Source: Alicyclobacillaceae bacterium I2511
GTDB lineage: Bacteria > Bacillota > Bacilli > Alicyclobacillales > Alicyclobacillaceae
Direction: 5' to 3'
DNA: 64,000 bases
NCBI GenBank assembly: GCA_003584005.1
Contig: QXHL01000006.1
Coordinates: forward strand, 1 to 64,000
Part shown: in pieces, positions 26,265 to 35,712 of the stretch
Layout of the letters: each line of letters begins with the position of its first letter
Position numbering within the stretch: position 1 is the stretch's first letter
The notes under the pieces: model-generated
What the model saw: only the letters and a program-made list of their open reading frames with translations
Databases searched by the model: none
Told to the model about the DNA's origin: nothing
Translations under genes and position numbers: made by a program

Positions 26265-26300
26265 CTTCAACGGGGCCGCAAGCGTTACTTGCGGAATCAC
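26265..26300 (-). repeat. Orphan CRISPR-like repeat with a compensated stem
   Basis: A single 36-nt unit keeps CTTCAACGGGG and the 7-bp stem/5-nt loop geometry of the array repeats, but the stem is CCGCAAG/CTTGCGG around CGTTA and the end is AATCAC. Four base pairs differ from the array stem and all are compensated, so this is a structurally intact variant rather than random decay. On the crRNA strand it points toward the small genes at 26203 and 25963. No second copy lies within 100 bases. Confidence 0.75.
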
Positions 26301-26318
26301 CTCGCGACGGTCCCCCTG

Positions 26319-27569
26319 CTAGCGACTGCGCATTTCATCCAATCGCACAGCTTGGCGGTGGACGGTGTGATACCACTCGTGGTTTGTTCTCGTAAAAAAG
26401 GCTTGAAGTGTAACTGGGCCCCAGGTCCACAAAAAGAACGGCAGGACAACCAAGCCAAAATACGCTCGCCAATTCACACGTTCCATTAACAGGGCCAGTG
26501 GTATTTGTAAAAACAGCACCATGTTGATGTCCACCCAAACGCTTGTTGGCAACAGATGGGCAATCTGCGCTGCCAATACTCCACTCGGGGAAGCGTACTG
26601 CAGCAAAAACATCACCACAGCCGCAAGAAACAGCATCATTAGGCGCATTGGCTGGAAAAGATATATGGCCATGTCCAACTTGGCCCAACTGCGTTCCCTG
26701 ATTCCCTGTTTCACGAGGGGAACCATGTGCTGTTTTGCACACTGAAAATGGCCCTGTTGCCAGCGCAAGCGCTGATGAAACGAGGCCATAAAAGTTGTTG
26801 GTTTTTCATCATAGACCTTTGCGTCGTGCGCCCAAATGGGAATCACTCCGCGTTCCACACAGCGCACCCCAAACTCCAGGTCTTCCGTGAGACTAGTGGC
26901 TTCCCAACCCATTTCTTGAAGCAGTGGATAATCCACGCAAAGCCCTGTACCTCCAAGTGCACAAGGGAGATTAAGATTTTGCCTCGCCTCTTGCCACATG
27001 CGGTTATCAAACCAGTAAGAAATGCCCAGTGAAATGCTCACCCACGAATCCATTGGGTTTTTGACGCCAAGATAGCCCTGAATCACTTTGTGTCCGCGAC
27101 TCAATTTATCGTTCATAATACTGAGAAAATCAGGCGCCACAAGGTTGTCCGCATCAAACATGACGATGGCATCATAAGTTTCTCCCGACAGTTCTAGCTG
27201 CTGAAGAATCCACTCGATTGCAAATCCTTTGCCCCGTTTTTCATGGTCGGTACGCTCATGTACCAAAACTCCATGCAGGCGCCCCACATCTGCAGTGTGA
27301 TCCGTACAGTTATCGGCAATTAAATGTACATCAAACAGGTCTTCTGGATAGTGTTGTGATTTCACACTGTCAATCAGCGGACCAATGACGCGTTCCTCAT
27401 TGTGGGCCGGAATAATCACAGCAAATCGTTTTCCCGGACCATGCAGGATTTTCTCTTTGCGGTGCCAGAAACCAAAAAACGATGTAACGAGTTGATAGGC
27501 GGCCAGCGCTCCCGTAATCATCTGGATGAACGCATACACGATTTCAAACATGTCATAAAACAGAGACAT
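26319..27569 (-). CDS. Membrane family 2 glycosyltransferase
   Basis: Processive-type GT2 enzyme (416 aa) that probably builds a surface polysaccharide at the cytoplasmic membrane. One N-terminal membrane segment precedes the GT-A domain: FAVIIPAHNEERVIGPLIDS, the DxD-type MFDADN, the catalytic TED in LTEDLEFG and HQRLRWQQGHF (Q-x-x-R-W). At least two further membrane segments follow (LMMLFLAAVVMFLL and the C-terminal FFLWTWGPV region). It lies next to an O-antigen ligase homologue and a GH130 gene on the same strand, fitting an exopolysaccharide locus. Confidence 0.88.
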   Translation of the reverse strand: MSLFYDMFEIVYAFIQMITGALAAYQLVTSFFGFWHRKEKILHGPGKRFAVIIPAHNEERVIGPLIDSVKSQHYPEDLFDVHLIADNCTDHTADVGRLHGVLVHERTDHEKRGKGFAIEWILQQLELSGETYDAIVMFDADNLVAPDFLSIMNDKLSRGHKVIQGYLGVKNPMDSWVSISLGISYWFDNRMWQEARQNLNLPCALGGTGLCVDYPLLQEMGWEATSLTEDLEFGVRCVERGVIPIWAHDAKVYDEKPTTFMASFHQRLRWQQGHFQCAKQHMVPLVKQGIRERSWAKLDMAIYLFQPMRLMMLFLAAVVMFLLQYASPSGVLAAQIAHLLPTSVWVDINMVLFLQIPLALLMERVNWRAYFGLVVLPFFLWTWGPVTLQAFFTRTNHEWYHTVHRQAVRLDEMRSR

Positions 27570-27740
27570 ACATAACCCTCAACTTTCTGCCTCAGAACAA
27601 CAATTTCTTCGGTAGGGGGCTTCCTGTTTTTTTGTTACCACTGTCATTCCCACATAAGCACACTTAGACAGCCCAATCTACACATCCTTCACCAGAAATC
27701 ACACAGGGCCGAATCTTAACTATTTGTAGTATACCCGTTT

Positions 27741-29111
27741 TTAAGGGCCGTGTCTCTGACAGGCTATTCCAATTGCACTTTGGGGGTCATCTGTGTCAAG
27801 CGTTCTCCCCCAAATAAGCAATAGCCCCACCATCATAAAGTAAAGAACCACCGTGGGGGCATACTCAAACAGATTTTCAACAGAGTTGTGTACAAGAATG
27901 GCAGAAATCCCCGCCAGCCCCCCCAAAGCAAGGGCTCTGTCCGCGCCTTTCGCCCGCTTTACAACGGTCTGCACGATTTCACTGACAATTGAAGCATGCA
28001 GAGTGAAAAAAAGGACTAACCCGACGAGTCCGGATTCACCGAGAATTTTGGCATAATAACTGTCCGAATAGAGAGAATAGCCATTGACAGTGGCAATGGC
28101 TCCACCATACTTGCCCAATCCGGCGCCAAACAGGGGATTGACCGCCATCGTATCAAAAGCATCTTCCCAGCGCAGGATGCGTCCACCCTGGGCTGACTGT
28201 ATATAATACACAGGTGAGAACAAGTCCATGATACGGGAATGGATTGCAGGCAAGAAAAATGCGATTGCAGCCAATATGGCGAGAACCAGCAGCAATCTGC
28301 GTTCATAGACCACTGCAATAAGCAAGAGTGCCACCCCAAAGCCCATCCAAGAACCGCGATCATATGTGAACAGGAGTGTTCCCAAACAGATCAGGCCCCC
28401 AAGGGCATACATCCACCTGCGCACACGATGTTTGTCCACAATGAGCAGAGCAAACAGGACTGGAATAATCAACTCCATATTGGCGCCCAATTCTGCGGGT
28501 GAGGCAATGACAGAAAACACCCTTGTCCGCACATGTTCCCCCACATCCAGCCAGCCAATTGGAATAGGAACCTTGATAAGATACTGGAAAACTCCATCCA
28601 CACCAAGCAAAATTGATACAACCACAGCCACATAAAGATATTTGGGTACGTCCTTTGCATCCACGACAAAGGGCAGCAGCAACCCAAACAAAATATACTC
28701 CACGTCCATGCTGAAACCGTCAAAACTAACCGTAGGAGTGTTAAATCCCGCCCACAACAAAGCAATGCAGTATAGGATATACCACCATGCAAACTTAGAC
28801 CAGCGGAATGCTACGGATTTGTGCCCCCCTAAATACCGAACCAGGGCGATGAGGGATAGCAGCAGCAGCACAAGGAAATCCCAAATGGAAGCCGACTGGC
28901 CAAAGACTTTGATTAGACCGTAATTCACGATGGGAAAGCTGAGCAGTGAATAAATACACCATTGAGTAAGCCGATTCCAAAACGTCTCATTAAAAGCAAA
29001 TTGCGGAACAAAATGTGTGCTCAAGTATCTCACCCGAGTTGAGCCAGTGGGCCCTAGATTGCGATTATAAAACAGTCTCTGATGCCACCCCAAGGACGGC
29101 ACCAGAGACAC
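27741..29111 (-). CDS. O-antigen ligase-like polysaccharide polymerase/ligase
   Basis: Polytopic membrane protein (456 aa, about ten to twelve hydrophobic segments) of the O-antigen ligase/Wzy superfamily. The family's large extracytoplasmic loop sits in the second half, around IMDLFSPVYYIQSAQGGRILRWEDAFD and NPLFGAGLGKYGG, followed by LGESGLVGLVLF and VHNSVENLFEYAP. In Gram-positive bacteria such proteins polymerise or transfer surface glycans. A paralogue at 45025-46323 shares these same segments. The GTG at 29111 is tentative because no strong ribosome site precedes it; TTG 29024 is an alternative. Confidence 0.82.
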   Translation of the reverse strand: MSLVPSLGWHQRLFYNRNLGPTGSTRVRYLSTHFVPQFAFNETFWNRLTQWCIYSLLSFPIVNYGLIKVFGQSASIWDFLVLLLLSLIALVRYLGGHKSVAFRWSKFAWWYILYCIALLWAGFNTPTVSFDGFSMDVEYILFGLLLPFVVDAKDVPKYLYVAVVVSILLGVDGVFQYLIKVPIPIGWLDVGEHVRTRVFSVIASPAELGANMELIIPVLFALLIVDKHRVRRWMYALGGLICLGTLLFTYDRGSWMGFGVALLLIAVVYERRLLLVLAILAAIAFFLPAIHSRIMDLFSPVYYIQSAQGGRILRWEDAFDTMAVNPLFGAGLGKYGGAIATVNGYSLYSDSYYAKILGESGLVGLVLFFTLHASIVSEIVQTVVKRAKGADRALALGGLAGISAILVHNSVENLFEYAPTVVLYFMMVGLLLIWGRTLDTDDPQSAIGIACQRHGP

Positions 29112-29150
29112 TGCGTGCTATACTCGTTGCAAATTTAGACTCGCTCAAAT

Positions 29151-30296
29151 TTAGACTCGTTGCAAATTCAAAGAATCCATGACATCTTGTAGGTCCAATT
29201 CTACACCCGCCATCGCAGTATCAGCAACGCCATAATAAATTCGCAACCGATCTCCTTCGGCAATTAATCCACAAGAAAAGACCACATTTTTATAAAAACC
29301 ATTCACTTCATAGTCTGCCTCAGGCTCTAAAATAGGTCTATCAGACCGCGCAATGATTTTTGTTGGGTCTTTTAGGTCCAGCAACACTGCCCCCAACGTG
29401 TAACGGCCTTCCTCGTCAGATCCGTGGTAAATTTCTAACCAGCCATCCTCCGTTTTGATGGGCACTGCACCGGCACCGAGTCGCACACTGTCCCAGCTGT
29501 CTGGCCGAATCCCCATGAGGTGTCGGTGCCCTCCCCAGTGGACGAGATCCGTGGAACTGGCCACCCAGATTTCAGGGTTCCCTAAGCCACTTACCGATGG
29601 ACGGTGTAAGGCATAGTACTTCCCCTCAATGACTTCAGGGAAAATGACCACATCCTTGTTCTCTGGTGGGAATATTAGCCCTAGCCGCTGCACCCTTTTG
29701 AAATCCGTTGTCATTGCTAGTCCAACTCCGACGCCAAGTGAAGAAACCGAAGTATAGGTAATATAATATTCATCACCAATTTGTGTAATACGTGGGTCTT
29801 CTAGTCCAAATGCTTCATACTCATTTTCGGGAAACATGAAGGCCTTTTCGTCCACAGTAAAGTGTATCCCATCCCGACTACGAGCAATTCGAAGGTAAGA
29901 CAGCGAAGTTAAATAGGCCGTATGTTTGCCGCTCTTTGAACTGATGCCGCGCGGATCTGAAAAGTCAAATTCCGACTGCCGAGTATCGAAATTGTGAATT
30001 GCCAACCTAGCAGCTTCGTGATCATAAAAAGGGATACGCACGATGGTTGCATCGGTAACCTTTGGCCGTTCCGCCACCCTGGACAACAAAATGGTTTCCC
30101 CGTCATACATCGCAACGCCTGCATTAAATGTACCAATTACTTCGAAGTCTTCACGGAATGGTTTCACATCGGCCGGCGTCAAAATAGGATTATTCACAAA
30201 GCGATCCGTTCCCAACTTCGCAGTCTCCCCTCGGCTGTCGCGCCCGTCATTAAGTTGCTGTTTCTCTCCCCCATATCCATTGGACACCTTGCTCAA
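29151..30296 (-). CDS. GH130-family glycoside phosphorylase/hydrolase
   Basis: A 381-aa five-bladed beta-propeller enzyme of the GH130 type, which usually phosphorolyses or hydrolyses beta-mannosides. Motifs are FEVIGTFNAGVAMYDGETILLSRV, EAFGLEDPRITQIGDEYYITY with the likely catalytic Asp, DVVIFPEVIEGKYYALHRP, and GAGAVPIKTEDGWLEIYHG. No signal peptide is visible, so it is probably cytoplasmic. Its position after the glycosyltransferase and polymerase genes suggests turnover or precursor salvage of the same polysaccharide. Exact substrate is unknown. Confidence 0.85.
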   Translation of the reverse strand: MSKVSNGYGGEKQQLNDGRDSRGETAKLGTDRFVNNPILTPADVKPFREDFEVIGTFNAGVAMYDGETILLSRVAERPKVTDATIVRIPFYDHEAARLAIHNFDTRQSEFDFSDPRGISSKSGKHTAYLTSLSYLRIARSRDGIHFTVDEKAFMFPENEYEAFGLEDPRITQIGDEYYITYTSVSSLGVGVGLAMTTDFKRVQRLGLIFPPENKDVVIFPEVIEGKYYALHRPSVSGLGNPEIWVASSTDLVHWGGHRHLMGIRPDSWDSVRLGAGAVPIKTEDGWLEIYHGSDEEGRYTLGAVLLDLKDPTKIIARSDRPILEPEADYEVNGFYKNVVFSCGLIAEGDRLRIYYGVADTAMAGVELDLQDVMDSLNLQRV

Positions 30297-30509
30297 GCAG
30301 AAAATTGCTCAAGCAAAAAACAACAGCGCCATCACGAGAGCCCTTGGTAGACACGTGTAGCGCTGATTTTTCAATATTCATTGGAATGCTGTGCAGCTTG
30401 CTGAAAAGACAACACCCCTATCATTCTTACTTATCAACAGATACTTGACTTAACTTCGTGTATTATCATTCTTTCATGTAGAGTTGTCAATGCGAGAAAA
30501 TGCCAATCA
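30297..30509. other. Intergenic
   Basis: No gene is visible. A direct repeat ATTGCTCAAGCA occurs twice near 30292-30320, just upstream of the GH130 gene. The rest is AT-rich and unremarkable. Confidence 0.4.
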
Positions 30510-31271
30510 TTAAAACTGGGAATTGGAAGATAAAAAGTGCTCCCACATTTGTTTTGTGGATTTTTCAATTTCTTCCTTCAAAACAAGCTTCCGCATTTCC
30601 GAATCCCCAAATTCAATTTCCAAATCGTTGGATTTTAATCCCTCAAATACGACATCCGCAAAGTCATCAAGGGGGGCGCCAAAAGTGTGTAGTCCCGGGC
30701 CACCCAAATCTGTATTCACCGCTGGCGGTAGGACCTCCACCACTTCGATATTTGTATGGGACAGTTGTAGTCTTAGAGACATGGTAAAAGAATGTAATGC
30801 AGCCTTTGTTACACTATAAATTGGCACCCATGCGGCAGGCGCAATCGCCAACCGGGAGGACACATTAATTAGGGTTGAGTGAGATTTTTTCATGAAGTGG
30901 GGGAGAAATAACGTAGAAAGGTGGATGGGCGCCTCCAAATTAGCCGCGATTTCTTGATGATAATAGTTCCAGTCCTGTTGCGATTCCGCCAGGTTGATGC
31001 GCTGTTGAATCCCTGCGTTGTTCACCAAAACGTTGAGTTCTGGAAATTCATTCGTCGCCCAGGCAACCAAGGATTCGCGCTCTAATGAATCTGAGACATC
31101 GCAAACTCGTATCTGCAAGTTTGGAAATTGTGCCTTTGCCGCTGCAAGTTTCTCCATCCGTCGTCCACAGACAATCACTTCGTTCCCTGTCTTTAGGAAG
31201 CGTTTCGCAAGTGCTAACCCAATGCCTGTGGCTCCACCGGTAATCAAAACAGTATTCCCCGAAATCTTCAT
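30510..31271 (-). CDS. Short-chain dehydrogenase/reductase (DltE-like)
   Basis: Classical SDR of 253 aa. The cofactor motif TGGATGIG lies near the N-terminus, followed by the D-V dinucleotide region, LVNNAG, and the catalytic S-Y-K set (NVSSRL with YSVTKAAL). The C-terminal half, ending KQMWEHFLSS, resembles DltE-like oxidoreductases. The substrate cannot be inferred. It is a single gene with its own upstream region and no clear functional link to the neighbours. Confidence 0.88.
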   Translation of the reverse strand: MKISGNTVLITGGATGIGLALAKRFLKTGNEVIVCGRRMEKLAAAKAQFPNLQIRVCDVSDSLERESLVAWATNEFPELNVLVNNAGIQQRINLAESQQDWNYYHQEIAANLEAPIHLSTLFLPHFMKKSHSTLINVSSRLAIAPAAWVPIYSVTKAALHSFTMSLRLQLSHTNIEVVEVLPPAVNTDLGGPGLHTFGAPLDDFADVVFEGLKSNDLEIEFGDSEMRKLVLKEEIEKSTKQMWEHFLSSNSQF

Positions 31272-31379
31272 CTGCGGCCCTCCTGGGAAAAAAACAGTGT
31301 GGTACGTCTATCATACCACGCTGAAAGAAGGGAATAGTATTTGTGAGCGGTAAAAAGAACCACGCATGTCATGCTTCAT

Positions 31380-32828
31380 TCAGGCACGGGCGACTTGAGT
31401 TGTTCCCATACCTACGGGCTCCTCCTCCTCAACATTCCTTTTCAACAGAATGACTGCCAGGGCAGTAATCCCTGCACCCACAACGATGCTGAGTGTGTAA
31501 AGACCCACATTGCCAATCAGCGGAAAAACAAAAATTCCACCGTGTGGGGCTGGTGAGGTCACCTGAAACCACATGGTCAATGCACCGGACACCGCTGAAC
31601 CGGCCATTAAGGATGGAATGACACGAAACGGATCATTTGCTGCAAACGGAATTGCACCCTCGGTAATAAAACACATTCCCAGTACCAAAGCCGCCTTACC
31701 CGCATCACGCTCTTCTCGGTAGAACTTGCGCTTGCGCAAGAAAGTTGCCAGCGCCAACCCCAACGGTGGCGTCATCCCTGCACCCATGACCGCCGCCATG
31801 ATAACCTCTGACTCGTGTGTATGGGTCCCGAGCAACCCAACGGCAAAGAAATAGGCCACCTTATTGACTGGACCTCCCATGTCAAAGGCCATCATGGCCC
31901 CCAACAGCAGCCCCAGTCCGATGGATGCACTCGCACCCATACTAGAGAGCCCATTGGTCATCCACATCATCAAATCAGCAATGGGTCGACCCAACACGTA
32001 AATCATCAACAACCCAACAATTCCTACCGACAAGACAGGAAGAATCAGTACAGGTTTAATTCCTTCCAAAGATCTGGGCAACTTAATCCACTGTTTCAGC
32101 CACTTAGTGATGTACCCGGCAAGAAATCCCGCAATAATACCACCCAAATAGCCAGCGCTTGCGTGCGGGCTGCCATACATGGCACCCTGCGTACCAATCC
32201 ACCCTCCAACCAAGCCAGGAGCAAACCCAGGACGGTCTGCAATGGACATCGCGATGAAAGCCGCTAGAATAGGTACAAACAGCACAAATGCAGAATTCCC
32301 GCCAATATTCATCAAGACTTTCGAGAACTCTGAATTGCCATTGATATCCACAGCGAAGGACAAGGCAATAAAAATACCCCCTGCTACCACGAGGGGCAGC
32401 ATGTTGGATACTCCGTTCATCAAATGTCGGTAACCAGCAGGCATTTGTGCTTTTTTCTGTGCCTTTTGTTGCTGGATTTTTTCCAAATAATCTGTTGACC
32501 TTGACAATTCCGTTTGTCCAAATATTGGCTGCTCAAGAGCAGCGGTAAAAAGTTCCTGAGGAGACTTGATGGCACTTGTTACAGAAGTCTCCAGTAACCG
32601 CTTCCCCCGAAAACGATTTAAATCTACCTTTGTATCTGCAGCAATAATGACCGCATCCGCATTACGAATATCCTCATCTGTTAAAACATTTTCAGCACCT
32701 GCGGCTCCCTGAGTTTCCACCTTAATTTCATAGCCCAGGACTGGGGCTGTTTTTTTCAAGGATTCTTCTGCCATATAGGTGTGGGCAATGCCCGTTGGAC
32801 AGGCCGTGATGGCGACAATCCGTTTCAT
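31380..32828 (-). CDS. fruA: PTS fructose transporter EIIBC
   Basis: Membrane permease of the fructose phosphotransferase system (482 aa), importing fructose as fructose 1-phosphate. The N-terminal IIB domain has the phosphocysteine loop ITACPTGIAHTYMAEE (C9/10). A linker of about 30 residues precedes the IIC domain from residue 130 with about eight to ten membrane segments and the motif GGPVNKVAYFF. The IIA domain usually fused or linked is absent here and is encoded divergently at 34831. It overlaps fruK by four bases (ATGA) and has GGAGG 7 nt before its ATG. Confidence 0.95.
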   Translation of the reverse strand: MKRIVAITACPTGIAHTYMAEESLKKTAPVLGYEIKVETQGAAGAENVLTDEDIRNADAVIIAADTKVDLNRFRGKRLLETSVTSAIKSPQELFTAALEQPIFGQTELSRSTDYLEKIQQQKAQKKAQMPAGYRHLMNGVSNMLPLVVAGGIFIALSFAVDINGNSEFSKVLMNIGGNSAFVLFVPILAAFIAMSIADRPGFAPGLVGGWIGTQGAMYGSPHASAGYLGGIIAGFLAGYITKWLKQWIKLPRSLEGIKPVLILPVLSVGIVGLLMIYVLGRPIADLMMWMTNGLSSMGASASIGLGLLLGAMMAFDMGGPVNKVAYFFAVGLLGTHTHESEVIMAAVMGAGMTPPLGLALATFLRKRKFYREERDAGKAALVLGMCFITEGAIPFAANDPFRVIPSLMAGSAVSGALTMWFQVTSPAPHGGIFVFPLIGNVGLYTLSIVVGAGITALAVILLKRNVEEEEPVGMGTTQVARA

Positions 32829-33787
32829 ACCGCAACCTCCATTCTTGTAACGAGTACTTGTTGAAACACTTTTTCCACTTCCAATAAAGAGGGCGCACCA
32901 TTGCCAAAGTTGACTACGGACGCCGTGCCTGCGGCGGCTGCAAAGCGAAGTGAATCCGAAAAATTCATGCCAGAAAACGTTGCATGTAGAAATCCGGCCA
33001 CCGTTGTATCCCCTGCGCCGACGGTGGAGCGCACGCTCACGCGCGGAATCTGTACACGATACATCCCCTCCTGGCTCGTCACCAACAGTCCCTCCGCTCC
33101 CATGGACATCAACACCGTGGAAACCCCTTGTACAATGAATTGTTGTGCGGCTGTCAACACTTCCTCGGCAGACTTCAGAGGCCTGCCAACCAATTCCTCC
33201 AACTCTACAAGATTTGGCTTGACAACCTCAGGACAGGCCTGTATTCCTTCACGGAGAGCATCCCCACTAGTATCTAATACCGTTTTAATTTGATGGGCTT
33301 TACAATGCTCCACAACGCGACCATACCAATCAACAGGTGCTGTACGGGGCAACGCGCCACTCAATACCACCCAGTCACCTGGCACAAGCACCCTGTCCAA
33401 GATGCTTTGTAACGTTTCTAGGTCCTCCACCCTCCCCAGTTCTGGGACCTGTGTATTAAATTCAGTTAATCGGCCACAGCTCTCCACAATTTTGAGATTC
33501 ATACGGGTTTCAATCTCTGTTTGTACAAAAGCCGTCTTCATGCCTAAACCCTGCAAGGACTCTTCCAGCCACCGCCCCTGCTTCCCTCCGGCAATGCAGA
33601 CCGCCAGCGTCGATGTCCCAAAAGCCATGAGCGCTTTAGACACGTTAATACCTTTACCACCGGGATACTGTATCGGTGTCTTCACCCGATGTAAGCTTCC
33701 TGGAGTTAGTTCATTCGTATAGACAAACATGTCTACTGCGGGATTTAAGGTCACGGTGACGACCTGGGGATGATTAAGCTGGGGCAT
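32825..33787 (-). CDS. fruK: 1-Phosphofructokinase
   Basis: PfkB-family kinase (about 320 aa) converting fructose 1-phosphate, the product of the neighbouring EIIBC, to fructose 1,6-bisphosphate. The motifs are TVTLNPAVDMFVY, YPGGKGINVSKAL and the anion-hole/catalytic segment STVGAGDTTVAGFL with the catalytic Asp. The start is placed at ATG 33787 because AAAGGAGG lies 8 nt upstream; the frame extends seven codons further. It is the middle gene of fruR-fruK-fruA. Confidence 0.95.
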   Translation of the reverse strand: MPQLNHPQVVTVTLNPAVDMFVYTNELTPGSLHRVKTPIQYPGGKGINVSKALMAFGTSTLAVCIAGGKQGRWLEESLQGLGMKTAFVQTEIETRMNLKIVESCGRLTEFNTQVPELGRVEDLETLQSILDRVLVPGDWVVLSGALPRTAPVDWYGRVVEHCKAHQIKTVLDTSGDALREGIQACPEVVKPNLVELEELVGRPLKSAEEVLTAAQQFIVQGVSTVLMSMGAEGLLVTSQEGMYRVQIPRVSVRSTVGAGDTTVAGFLHATFSGMNFSDSLRFAAAAGTASVVNFGNGAPSLLEVEKVFQQVLVTRMEVAV

Positions 33788-33804
33788 TTCCATCACCTCC
33801 TTTG

Positions 33805-34578
33805 TCATGAATCAATTGGTTCTGGAACCACTACTTGAATTTGATGTACGCGGCACTCTTCCTGATATACAAGAGGCAGTGCCCTGTCTGTTACAAATAC
33901 CGCCAGCCTTGCCAATGAACACACCTGAAACATGCTTACATGGTCTAGCTTGCTGTGGTCCGCCACAAGCACCACCTCGCGGGCTGTATCTACCATCGCA
34001 GTTTTTGTGGCACACTCCCCCGCATTGGGTGTGCTCACCCCAAAGTTCACATCCACTGCATTGGTTCCGAGAAATACCCTATCCACCCTCAGCTTCTGCA
34101 GGGTCTGAACCGCAACCAATCCTACGCAAGCCCCCGTGCGGGGTCGGTATTCCCCACCTACGAGCAGTAACTGAACGGCCTCCCGGGAAGAAAGTTCCTG
34201 GGCAATTGGCAGACTGTTGGTGACAACAGTCAGCCGATAATTAGGCAAAATTCGGGCCACTTCCAGTGTGGTTGTCCCCGCATCCAAGAGAATGGTTTCT
34301 TCAGGTTGAATGAGAGAACACGCCAATTCAGCAATCGTGTGTTTTTCCTCTGAAAAGGCTACATCCTTTTCCAGCAAGGACGGTTCAAAGCTAGCTATTT
34401 CCAGTGCCACCGCGCCACCATGTGTACGTTTTAACAACCCGAGTTCTTCCAGGTCTTGTAGGTCGCGTCGCACTGTGGACTCTGAGGCATCCAGTTCTCG
34501 GCAGATTTCCCCAACGGTCAATCGGCTGTGACTCGCTAGCCGTGCTAACATGATTTTCTTTCGCTCATCTGCAAACAC
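33805..34578 (-). CDS. fruR: DeoR-family repressor of the fructose operon
   Basis: Transcription regulator (257 aa) with an N-terminal DeoR helix-turn-helix (RLTVGEICRELDASESTVRRDLQDLEELGLLKRTHGG) and a C-terminal sugar-phosphate sensor domain with DAGTTT and VVTNS-type motifs (ILLDAGTTTLEVAR, LTVVTNSLP). In this family the usual effector of the Fru regulator is fructose 1-phosphate. It is the first gene of the operon, and GTG 34578 has AGGAGG 8 nt upstream. It probably also controls the divergent EIIA gene. Confidence 0.93.
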   Translation of the reverse strand: MFADERKKIMLARLASHSRLTVGEICRELDASESTVRRDLQDLEELGLLKRTHGGAVALEIASFEPSLLEKDVAFSEEKHTIAELACSLIQPEETILLDAGTTTLEVARILPNYRLTVVTNSLPIAQELSSREAVQLLLVGGEYRPRTGACVGLVAVQTLQKLRVDRVFLGTNAVDVNFGVSTPNAGECATKTAMVDTAREVVLVADHSKLDHVSMFQVCSLARLAVFVTDRALPLVYQEECRVHQIQVVVPEPIDS

Positions 34579-34681
34579 TACCCTTGCCTCCTAGCAAACC
34601 CACATCAAAAAATAAAATCTTTGTGATGATGGGAGTTGCGAAAACGTGAATTCGTTTAACTAAAAAGGAAAGCCTCACTCA

Positions 34682-34767
34682 TTTGTGGCGCATTGCTTGT
34701 TTGTGGCGAATTTTATATCTCCAAATATAAATATTAGACTGTTTCTGATTGCTTATGATTGATTATG
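34682..34767. promoter_or_regulatory. Candidate FruR operators between fruR and the EIIA gene
   Basis: In the 250-base divergent region two kinds of direct repeat are visible: TTTGTGGCG at 34682-34690 and 34700-34708, and two 10-bp units TGATTGCTTA/TGATTGATTA from 34746. TGATTG-type direct repeats are a common operator form for DeoR-family regulators. Assignment to FruR is by position only. Confidence 0.45.
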
Positions 34768-34830
34768 CTCATTGTAATGTCGTACAATCAAATTGTCAAT
34801 GGATCACTTTCGATAGAGGAGATGTCCCTA

Positions 34831-35274
34831 ATGTTGTTTGCCGAAAACCATATTCTCATGAATCTCACAGCAACCACCCAAGAGGAACTGATTCGCCAAA
34901 TGGTGCAACAGGCTGCAAACCTAGGAAAGGTCACCCATGTGAACGAGGTCGTAGAAAGTGTGCTCAAACGTGAAGCCATGTCCAGCACCGGATTTGGCAA
35001 AGGAATTGCCATCCCTCACGGTCAAACCGATGCCGTATTGGAACCCACACTATGGGTGGGTAAAACCAACAATCAGATTGAATGGAATGCGCTGGACGCT
35101 AAGCCGGTTCAAATTGCGTTTCTCATCCTAGTTCCGGCCACAGCACAGTCTGAGCACTTGAACATTCTGGCACAGTTGGCTCGGCGGTTAATGCACGATG
35201 AATTCGTCGAATCCATCCATGGTGCTACCAGTACCAAAGAACTAATGAACATTCTTGCACAAGAACTCGTGTAA
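34831..35274 (+). CDS. PTS fructose/mannitol-type EIIA
   Basis: Phosphocarrier domain (about 147 aa) that passes phosphate from HPr to EIIB. The active-site His lies in GKGIAIPHGQTDAV, preceded by REAMSSTGFG, both diagnostic of the PtsN/FruA IIA fold. Start ATG 34831 is chosen because AGGAG lies 9 nt upstream; the frame is open further upstream. It is transcribed divergently from fruR-fruK-fruA, and as that EIIBC lacks an IIA domain, it is the likely partner. Confidence 0.9.
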   Translation: MLFAENHILMNLTATTQEELIRQMVQQAANLGKVTHVNEVVESVLKREAMSSTGFGKGIAIPHGQTDAVLEPTLWVGKTNNQIEWNALDAKPVQIAFLILVPATAQSEHLNILAQLARRLMHDEFVESIHGATSTKELMNILAQELV

Positions 35275-35481
35275 CTTTTACGAAATTTGGTCAACACCAA
35301 ACGTGTTTTGGGCATTTTGTCATTTTGCTGTCGCACAGGGCACACAGGTGGTGATTCGTGTCAATGGGGTGGGCAAGCCTGACTGAACAAACGAGGGTCA
35401 TAGTTGAAAAGCGAAATCCTTACGGTAAAAAAATGATACAATAAATTATGGCCATGTTAGCAAAATGAAGGGGGTAGCGGG

Positions 35482-35712
35482 GTGCCTCAGATACACCTAG
35501 ATGATCTGTTAAGCTGGTCACAGCAGGAAAAAAATTTACAAATTCAAATGAAGCTTGTGGCACAGAACCGCTTATCCCGCCGACGGCGCACTCGCCCTCG
35601 TTCTTCTACTGAGACCAGATTACTGCAAAGGGCTGTGAGAGAAGAAGTCCTCCGGTGGGAACTTGAAGGGAGGCTGGTGCGTAATGGACGACACTGGAGG
35701 TTCTTTTTCTGA
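35482..35712 (+). CDS. Small basic protein paired with a nucleotidyltransferase gene
   Basis: A 76-aa protein from GTG 35482, after a GAAGGGGG-like ribosome site. It is strongly basic in the middle (RLSRRRRTRPRSS) and ends RWELEGRLVRNGRHWRFFF. I do not recognise a family. It overlaps the following nucleotidyltransferase gene by 29 bases, a layout often seen with antitoxin-toxin pairs. The basic region could bind nucleic acid. Function unknown. Confidence 0.6.
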   Translation: MPQIHLDDLLSWSQQEKNLQIQMKLVAQNRLSRRRRTRPRSSTETRLLQRAVREEVLRWELEGRLVRNGRHWRFFF

